Source: Paludibacteraceae bacterium
GTDB lineage: Bacteria; Bacteroidota; Bacteroidia; Bacteroidales; Paludibacteraceae
Length of the DNA: 40,273 nt
Reading direction: 5' to 3'
NCBI GenBank assembly: GCA_017961765.1
Contig: JAGCWQ010000236.1
Location: forward strand, 1-40,273
Part shown: positions 34,839-40,273 of the stretch, one piece after another
Layout: each line of letters opens with the position of its first letter
Numbering within the stretch: position 1 is the stretch's first letter
Position numbers and translations under genes: made by a program
Notes under the pieces: generated by a model
Databases searched by the model: none
What the model saw: only the letters and a program-made list of their open reading frames with translations
What the model was told of the DNA's origin: nothing

Positions 34839-36800
34839 TTACTTCACCTGCACCTTATAGACAATGCCCGTCTCTTCAGATTGCAAAAAGAGGATGCCAC
34901 TTGCCCCACATAGCGTTCGCAATGTGCTAAGGGAGGATGGAGATTCTACAGACAAGTGCCCCTGCTTTTGGCCCAAGGTATTGACAACCCAATAACCGCC
35001 AGAAGGCACAAGATCAGCCGTCGCATCTGCAACCTGAGTCAACCCCAGCAAATCCAACTTGAACCAATCAATATCAAAGAATGAATTATCTACGACAAGT
35101 TTCAACACATGCTCGCCTGCAGGCAACTCCTTCGTCTCGGTCTTCACCTCGACCAACGTATTCCAATCGCCCGTATTCGTCGCCTTAATCTCATCCGTAA
35201 TCACCTCGTCGTCGAGCATAAAATGGAACGAAGCCTCGTCGTTGTCCGTGGAGACAAGTGCCGTGATGGTGTACTTACTCGTTTCTTGGATATTCACCGT
35301 ATATTCCAACCACTCGCCTTTCACCGTCCACCCCAATCGGATATTTCCATCTACATCCTTCACATCCACACCATAGCCCTTACGATAGTCGGAGTCTCCG
35401 TTGTTCGCACGTTCTTCGTCATGGAAAGAGACACCCTCGCCTCCTTCGTCGAAATCTTCCGCCTCAATTTTTCCAGGCACTTGGAATGCAGTTCCCAAGA
35501 AAGGCTCCTGCACGGGTTCCTTGCAAGTTATGTTGTTATTGGAGGCATACTCCTTATACCATTTCCAGCAGGCATAGCTACATGACTCTTCATGGTTGGC
35601 TTTGCCTGAGAAGGAAGGACGGACAATACCCGACTCAAGGAAATAGTCCATATCCACAAAATCGGTCGTACTGGTCAAGTTCATGGAGATGTTGCCGAAG
35701 TGGTCTTTCATCGTCTTAAACGCAGAGCCCCACTTGGAGGTACTCGCTGTTCCCCACGTACCGAAATTCTCCGTTTCGTAGTTGCCGTCGTATTTCTTTT
35801 TCGGCTGACCGTTTGCATCATAGACAATACTACCAGGCGACCAATCTATTTCCGTAATGACCACAGGATTGGACACTACGCCCGGCACCTGCTTTTGGAA
35901 ATTGGAGATAAACGTCTGGGCATTGGCGCTATTGTCGTCGTTGCCGTACCAACCAGGATAGACATGGACTGCATACCCGAAGTTGTCATCCCGAATAGGG
36001 TATGTGGTATAACTCTCGTAAGAAGACTGGTAGCCCTCGCCCGGCACCCAGATAACTCCCGTAAAGCCATTGGAACGAATCTTGTCAATGATAGGTTGGA
36101 AGAAATCCGTCTTGGCCGGACCATTGGCAGGTCCCCAAGCACCGTCCGTCGGACGATTACCATTAGCATCCTTCACACGCACCGGCTCATTGGCCAACTC
36201 CAATGACAACCAACCGGCATACTCCTTCACCTTCTCGTTTTGGGAGACGATGTCCCACACATCCAAAAGATATCTCTGATAAGCATCCCCCACCTGAATG
36301 TCCTCTGGACAGACACCAGGCGGACGCATAATGACATACAAGCCATGGGCGTTGGCATCCTCCGCAATCGGAATGAAAAGCTTCTCCAAATAGAGTTTCA
36401 CCTTATCCCTATCATAGTTCACAGCCATATCATCCTCTCTTCCTTTCGAGTCTGCACCCTCCTTGCGTAACCAAGATGGCTCCATGTGCAAACGGAACAA
36501 GTCACAATAAGCTCCCTGATTGGTATCGGTTATCGCATCGAAAATCTTAGAGAAATAGGCACACGCACGCGGAGTAGCCTCCGGAACGTAGCCGCCAAGA
36601 TCCCAAGAAGTCCAACGGTCGTTGTTAAACCACATACTCGGCGTATCCATGACACCATGGAGAACCACCGGATTCCCATAAGGATCCCGCAACTGGTTGC
36701 CTTCGACATGAAGGTCGGGCGTACACCCATAGACTCCCTGCGAATAGGAAGCGACCGCAGGCATTGCGGCCAATAACAATGTAAAAATCTTGAGTTTCAT
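34839..36800 (-). CDS. GH5 family glycoside hydrolase with CBM6-like module and T9SS-like sorting domain
   Basis: A 653-residue secreted enzyme. The signal peptide is 1-20 (ASYS|Q21, exposing Gln). Residues ~28-425 form a GH5 (beta/alpha)8 barrel: acid/base E205 in LELANEP, nucleophile E317 in VVITEIDW, and H279/Y281 in AVHVYPGWYG. GH5 enzymes cleave beta-1,4-glucans, mannans or related polysaccharides with retention; the exact substrate is not readable here. Residues ~437-573 are CBM6-like: GKIEAEDFDEGGEGVSFHD, GWTVKGEWLEYTVNI, HVLKLVVDNSFFDIDWFKL. A C-terminal ~65-residue domain (GGYWVVNTLGQ, then GILFLQ, then YKVQVK) matches that of the two giants. It is the first of three adjacent genes with this sorting domain on this strand. 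It has its own terminator. Export by T9SS is an inference. Confidence 0.88.
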   Translation of the reverse strand: MKLKIFTLLLAAMPAVASYSQGVYGCTPDLHVEGNQLRDPYGNPVVLHGVMDTPSMWFNNDRWTSWDLGGYVPEATPRACAYFSKIFDAITDTNQGAYCDLFRLHMEPSWLRKEGADSKGREDDMAVNYDRDKVKLYLEKLFIPIAEDANAHGLYVIMRPPGVCPEDIQVGDAYQRYLLDVWDIVSQNEKVKEYAGWLSLELANEPVRVKDANGNRPTDGAWGPANGPAKTDFFQPIIDKIRSNGFTGVIWVPGEGYQSSYESYTTYPIRDDNFGYAVHVYPGWYGNDDNSANAQTFISNFQKQVPGVVSNPVVITEIDWSPGSIVYDANGQPKKKYDGNYETENFGTWGTASTSKWGSAFKTMKDHFGNISMNLTSTTDFVDMDYFLESGIVRPSFSGKANHEESCSYACWKWYKEYASNNNITCKEPVQEPFLGTAFQVPGKIEAEDFDEGGEGVSFHDEERANNGDSDYRKGYGVDVKDVDGNIRLGWTVKGEWLEYTVNIQETSKYTITALVSTDNDEASFHFMLDDEVITDEIKATNTGDWNTLVEVKTETKELPAGEHVLKLVVDNSFFDIDWFKLDLLGLTQVADATADLVPSGGYWVVNTLGQKQGHLSVESPSSLSTLRTLCGASGILFLQSEETGIVYKVQVK

Positions 36801-37169
36801 GTATTTCTGGTTTTATTGGTTCTGGTTCCAAATATAGCACTTCCCGCCTAAAGAGAAAACAGAAAAGAAGATTATTTACAAAGAGAAGAAGTCACAACTT
36901 CTATTCATGATATTTGACAACTCAAAAACAGCCTACCATAGGCAATAAGGCAAAGTTGAAATCACCGTTCCGACTTTCTCTATTCCAAATATGAATGGCA
37001 AATGATTCTTTTTCTTAACTTTATTTATATCTTTGCAAATTGGGTTGGGTTCTAAAAAATATAGCCTTCCATTATTCAGGCAAAGACTTGATTTTTAGGA
37101 ACATTCATAAAGTGAGGCAATTTAAAGAAAGCTCGACAAGGCTTTCTCTTTTGAAAAACAATATACGAG
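36801..37169. other. Divergent intergenic region between GH5 and ribF genes
   Basis: It contains the minus-strand -7 box TATATTTG of the GH5 gene (36829-36836), a small palindrome GCCTAccaTAGGC (36931-36943), and the plus-strand -7 box TATCTTTG of ribF (37028-37035). A hairpin AGAAAGC (37126-37132) / GCTTTCT (37141-37147), followed by CTTTTG, lies just before the ribF start. No gene is seen. Confidence 0.55.
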
Positions 37170-38105
37170 ATGGAGATAATAGAAGATTTGGATTCTTTTG
37201 AAAACGATGGTCTAATGTTGTCTGTCGGTTTCTTTGACGGCGTTCATGCCGGTCATCGTTTTTTGATCAACCAAATGTGCAGTTTGGCGAAATGGAAGAA
37301 TTTGAAGACGGCGATACTCACCTTTTGGCCCCATCCGAGACTGGTGCTTGACGAAGACTACAAGCCCAGATTGTTGAACAACCTACAGGAGAAGCAAGAG
37401 TTGCTTTCCAAATTGCCGTTGGACTACTGCATCAACATCCCGTTCACCAAAGAGTTGTCCGACTATTTTGCGGGGGACTTCATGCGTGAAATTCTACAGA
37501 AGAAACTCAACGTAAAGCACTTAGTGATAGGTTATGACCACCGCTTCGGCAAGAACAGGGAAGAGGGTTTTGACGACTACTGCCGCTACGGCAAGGAGTT
37601 GGGCATCAAAGTGACGCAAGCAGAGCCCTTCGTGGAGGACGGCTACAACATCAGTTCTTCGTTTATCCGAAACTTATTGAACGTGGGCGATGTCCGCTTG
37701 GCTGCGAAATATCTCGGCTATAATTTCCGTGTAAAAGGAACCGTGGTGGACGGCTACAAATTAGGCCGCCAATTGGGTTACCCAACTGCCAACATCGAAC
37801 TCTCCTACGACAAGAAATGCGTTCCAGACGTGGGCGTCTATGCGGTGAAAGTTCGTCTGGAAGGAGTCATCTACGAAGGAATGCTCTATATCGGCAACCG
37901 TCCGACCATTGCCAACGGAGAACACCCATCCATCGAGGTCAACTTGTTCGACTTCGACCAAGACATCTACGGCAAAGAGTTGGAGATTGTCTTCATCGAC
38001 CGCATCCGCAAACAAATGAAATTCCCAGACACCGACTCGTTGAAGGCACAAATTGCAAAAGACAAGGAGGCAACAAAGGCAGCATTGCTGGCTTATGGGA
38101 TTTAA
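37170..38105 (+). CDS. ribF: Bifunctional riboflavin kinase / FAD synthetase
   Basis: A 311-residue cytosolic enzyme that phosphorylates riboflavin to FMN and adenylates FMN to FAD. The N-terminal nucleotidyltransferase domain has SVGFFDGVHAGHRFLI (H26, H29) and the second motif ISSSFIRNLL. The C-terminal flavokinase domain has KGTVVDGYKLGRQLGYPTANI, NRPTIANGEHPSIEVN and FDQDIYGKELEI. Length is standard for RibF (~310). The leader of about 130 nt ends in a hairpin, but I found no FMN riboswitch core. The HisIE-like gene starts 26 bp downstream, and the two are likely co-transcribed. Confidence 0.95.
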   Translation: MEIIEDLDSFENDGLMLSVGFFDGVHAGHRFLINQMCSLAKWKNLKTAILTFWPHPRLVLDEDYKPRLLNNLQEKQELLSKLPLDYCINIPFTKELSDYFAGDFMREILQKKLNVKHLVIGYDHRFGKNREEGFDDYCRYGKELGIKVTQAEPFVEDGYNISSSFIRNLLNVGDVRLAAKYLGYNFRVKGTVVDGYKLGRQLGYPTANIELSYDKKCVPDVGVYAVKVRLEGVIYEGMLYIGNRPTIANGEHPSIEVNLFDFDQDIYGKELEIVFIDRIRKQMKFPDTDSLKAQIAKDKEATKAALLAYGI

Positions 38106-38131
38106 TAACATGAAACAAAAGAAGTTAAGAT

Positions 38132-38722
38132 ATGGAAGTTAAATTTTCTACAAATGGTTTGGTTCAGGCCGTCGTCCAAGATGTAAGGACCAACAAGGTA
38201 TTGAGAGTTGGTTTTTTGAACGGCGAGACTTGGAGAAAAATCGAGGAGGAGAAGATCGTCTATCTTTTCGACGAGAAGAACAACGAGCCCATATTGGTGA
38301 CTGGAGGCGAGTATAACAAGCCTTTGGAGTTGTCCAACCTAATCGTGGGAGAAGGTGGCGAAGCCGTTGTCATCTTGGCCAATCCGAATGGATCAACGAC
38401 AGGTGCAGACCAATTCTTGGGAAATAAGAGCATGGAGGATCTGGCATTCCTCTCCTATTTGCAGGATTTTATTGAGAAAAGGAAACGTGAGATGCCGGAA
38501 GGCTCCTATACGACAAAATTGTTCACCAAGGGTGTAAACAAGATTGCCCAGAAAGTGGGAGAAGAGGCCGTCGAGACCATCATCGAGGCGACCAATGGAA
38601 CCGTGGACCAATTCATCTACGAATCATCCGATTTGATTTACCATCTTATCGTCCTCTTGACAGAGAAGGGAGTTCGTATCGAAGACTTGGCTCGTGAGTT
38701 GAAAGCTCGCCACAAAGAGTAG
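38132..38722 (+). CDS. hisE: HisIE-like protein: intact HisE (phosphoribosyl-ATP pyrophosphatase), degenerate HisI half
   Basis: A 196-residue protein with the length and layout of bifunctional HisIE, which performs steps 2 and 3 of histidine synthesis. The C-terminal half (~100-196) is a convincing HisE: FLSYLQDFIEKRKREMPEGS, KVGEEAVETIIEA, ESSDLIYHLIVLL, ELKARHKE. The N-terminal half keeps the HisI start (NGLVQAVVQDVRTNKVLRVG). But positions where HisI normally has DCDxD, CHxG and a final Cys read EGGE, STTG and Q, and there is no cysteine at all. Zinc and magnesium binding should therefore be lost, and HisI activity is not expected from this protein. A separate hisI may exist outside the window, or the domain may have another role. 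It follows ribF by 26 bp. Confidence 0.85.
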   Translation: MEVKFSTNGLVQAVVQDVRTNKVLRVGFLNGETWRKIEEEKIVYLFDEKNNEPILVTGGEYNKPLELSNLIVGEGGEAVVILANPNGSTTGADQFLGNKSMEDLAFLSYLQDFIEKRKREMPEGSYTTKLFTKGVNKIAQKVGEEAVETIIEATNGTVDQFIYESSDLIYHLIVLLTEKGVRIEDLARELKARHKE

Positions 38723-38960
38723 AAAGACGTACGTTTTTCCTTTTTTTTATCCGAAAAATTCCTATATTTACATAAATATTTGGCAAACGCTTTACCAATT
38801 GCCTACAGTAAGAAGGAATACCACTGTGTCACTACGCAGGTAGGGCACAGTGGACAAGGAAACACTTTCGATATCGGGTTGCCTCATTTTTGAGGAAGTA
38901 AGGCAAGAAGCAACACCAATATTTCTAGTATTTTTGTTTAAGTTTTTAATAGAAGTGCCT
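38723..38960. other. Intergenic region with inverted repeat before the NfeD-like gene
   Basis: CCACTGTG (38821-38828) pairs with CACAGTGG (38846-38853) around a 17-nt loop; T38829/G38845 may add a ninth pair. It is followed by A-rich, not T-rich, sequence, so it is not a normal plus-strand terminator. No clear -7 box is seen between it and the ATG at 38961. Confidence 0.45.
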
Positions 38961-39470
38961 ATGAATTTGGAAGATATAGTATTTTATGTAGCGATAGGAT
39001 CAAGTATTTTGTTTATCCTTCAAGTTATCATCTCTTTTTTCATTGATTTGGATGCCGACTTCGACTTCGATGCTTCCATGGGAGTATCCGATTTCTTCTC
39101 GTTCAAGGGAGGCCTACATTTCTTGTTGGGATTTGGATGGATGGGAGTCCTGAACGGTGTAGAGTCAGTGGGGAAAATCTTGATGGCAGTCGCCGTGGGT
39201 ATTCTTTTTGTCGTCGTTCTCGCCTACGTTTACCGCAAGGTTTACTCCTTGGCGGAAGAACGCACCCATCAGGACTTGCACGAACTGATTGGGACGGAGT
39301 GCGAACTACTGACCTACTATAATGGGTCGGGAACTGTCAACGTTGATTTCGATGGTCACCGCGAAGAGAAGCAGGTAAAAGGCACCTCCTCCATGAAGAG
39401 TGGCGACATTGTGAAAATTATCGATTGTCAAGATGGAATTTTAATAGTAGAAGACAGAAAATCAAATTAA
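38961..39470 (+). CDS. NfeD-like / YuaF-like membrane protein
   Basis: A 169-residue membrane protein with an N-terminal hydrophobic helix (residues ~6-26), an acidic stretch (DLDADFDFDAS), and two more hydrophobic segments (HFLLGFGWMGVL, ILMAVAVGILFVVVLAYVY). The C-terminal soluble part (~105-169) looks like an OB-fold: LIGTECELLTYYNGSGTVNV, KQVKGTSSMKSGDIVKIIDC, ILIVEDR. This matches the short NfeD/YuaF group that sits next to flotillin genes and is thought to help organise flotillin membrane domains. ATG 38961 is chosen because the upstream 37 residues (from 38850) are unrelated to the family and read into the inverted repeat. The flotillin gene starts 20 bp after the stop. Confidence 0.8.
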   Translation: MNLEDIVFYVAIGSSILFILQVIISFFIDLDADFDFDASMGVSDFFSFKGGLHFLLGFGWMGVLNGVESVGKILMAVAVGILFVVVLAYVYRKVYSLAEERTHQDLHELIGTECELLTYYNGSGTVNVDFDGHREEKQVKGTSSMKSGDIVKIIDCQDGILIVEDRKSN

Positions 39471-39490
39471 TAATAAATAAAATTCAATTT

Positions 39491-40273
39491 ATGGAAGATT
39501 CTAATGTAGGGATGATCATAGCCATCTTAGTAGCAGTGGCTATTTTCTCGGTAATCGTTGTCTTAACTCGTTACCGCAAGTGTAAACCAGACCAGATTAT
39601 GGTTATCTACGGACGTACAGGAGCCAAAGAGAAGAGTGCCAAACTGATTCACGGAGGTGGTTCTTTCGTATGGCCTATCATTCAAGGCGTTGACTACCTT
39701 TCTTTGCGTCCATTCCAAGTAGATTGCTTCTTGAAGGGTGCAATTTCGGCACAGAACATCCGTGTCAATGTTCCAACTATCATCACAGTTGCAATTTCTA
39801 CGGACACCTCTGTCATGCAGAATGCAGCAGAACGTTTGTTGGGCCGTCCTCACTCTGAAATTGAGGCGGATGTAAAGGATTTGGCTTACGGTCAGATGCG
39901 TGGTATCATCTCAGATATGAAAATTGAAGAGTTGAACAACGACCGTGACAAGTTCGTCGATATGATCAGGAAGAACTTGGGCACAGAACTTTCAAAACTG
40001 GGATTGGACATCATCAACGTGAACATTGCCGACATCGTCGATGAGGCAAACTACATCGTCAACTTGGGTAAGGAATCCAGCTCACGTGCTCAGAACCAAG
40101 CAGAGGCAAACATCGAGGAGCAAAGAAAGTTGGGACAAATCAAGATTGCAGAGCAAACCCGTGAAAGGGAGACCAAGATTGCAGAGCAAATCCGTGAGAA
40201 GGAGACTTCCATCGCAGAAATCGACAAGGACCGTGCCATCAAGGTGGCTGAGGCCAACCGAATCAAGGAGGCA
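39491..40273 (+). CDS. Flotillin (SPFH-domain membrane protein), partial at the window end
   Basis: The first 261 codons are in the window and the frame is open to the last base. The N-terminal helix (IIAILVAVAIFSVIVVLT) anchors it in the membrane. The SPFH domain follows: KPDQIMVIYGRTGAKEKSAK, HGGGSFVWPIIQGVDYLSLR, VPTIITVAISTD, ERLLGRPHSEIEADVKD, QMRGIISDMKIEELNNDRDK, LGLDIINVNIADIVDE. From residue ~197 it enters a coiled coil with repeated AEQ/REK/EAN units, typical of flotillins. Flotillins scaffold membrane microdomains. It is co-transcribed with the NfeD-like gene. The C-terminus is not visible. Confidence 0.93.
   Translation, partial: MEDSNVGMIIAILVAVAIFSVIVVLTRYRKCKPDQIMVIYGRTGAKEKSAKLIHGGGSFVWPIIQGVDYLSLRPFQVDCFLKGAISAQNIRVNVPTIITVAISTDTSVMQNAAERLLGRPHSEIEADVKDLAYGQMRGIISDMKIEELNNDRDKFVDMIRKNLGTELSKLGLDIINVNIADIVDEANYIVNLGKESSSRAQNQAEANIEEQRKLGQIKIAEQTRERETKIAEQIREKETSIAEIDKDRAIKVAEANRIKEA

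Noticed and set aside
35700-36206. 168-codon plus-strand frame over the GH5 gene
   Set aside because: It is a shadow of the GH5 barrel; the minus-strand frame has catalytic glutamates in the right context.
37036-37169. FMN riboswitch upstream of ribF
   Set aside because: The conserved FMN-aptamer segments (AGGGU-GAA and the CGG-GG core) are missing.

Overview
The window looks like the chromosome of a Bacteroidales bacterium. Genes with clear starts are often preceded by the Bacteroidetes-type -7 box TAnnTTTG, in three or four cases with a TTG/TTTG-like -33 element 19-20 bp upstream. Shine-Dalgarno sequences are weak or absent. Several proteins carry type IX secretion (T9SS)-like C-terminal sorting domains. 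There is an M28-type glutaminyl cyclase lipoprotein and a BACON-like domain. No rRNA, tRNA, CRISPR array, transposase or phage gene was seen.

Left part (1-11.7 kb): small housekeeping and envelope genes. These are a Cys/Met-metabolism PLP enzyme, a small lipoprotein, a minus-strand HAD phosphatase / VanZ-like / outer-membrane beta-barrel group, a cysteine-knuckle membrane protein with a BACON-like tail, a secreted T9SS cargo protein behind a structured leader, trpS, a minus-strand set (78-residue basic protein, tadA, HEXXH protein), yraN, a glutaminyl cyclase-rnhB pair, and coaD. Several transcripts end at clear intrinsic terminators.

Central part (11.8-36.8 kb): three large minus-strand genes for secreted or surface proteins. 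In transcription order they are a GH5 glycoside hydrolase with a CBM6-like module (653 aa), a 3171-aa giant and a 4327-aa giant. Each has its own promoter-like element, and intrinsic terminators follow the first two. The giants are paralogues with a ~490-aa N-terminal head (single in the smaller, tandemly duplicated in the larger), dozens of ~75-aa two-cysteine Ig/PKD-like modules and a nearly shared C-terminal end. All three proteins end in the same variant of sorting domain. In the larger giant a six-module block (443, 444 and 442 codons) is repeated three times in tandem; the smaller has one 439-codon copy. This is the most notable system here: a putative stalk-and-head adhesin pair beside a polysaccharide-degrading enzyme.

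Right part (36.8-40.3 kb): ribF, a HisIE-like protein whose HisI half has lost all its metal-binding cysteines, then an NfeD-like membrane protein and a flotillin that runs off the window end.

The giant adhesin, the GH5 enzyme and the small T9SS cargo are all predicted to expose Gln after signal peptidase cleavage. That fits the glutaminyl cyclase encoded nearby. Everything here is read by eye; domain names rest on remembered family motifs.
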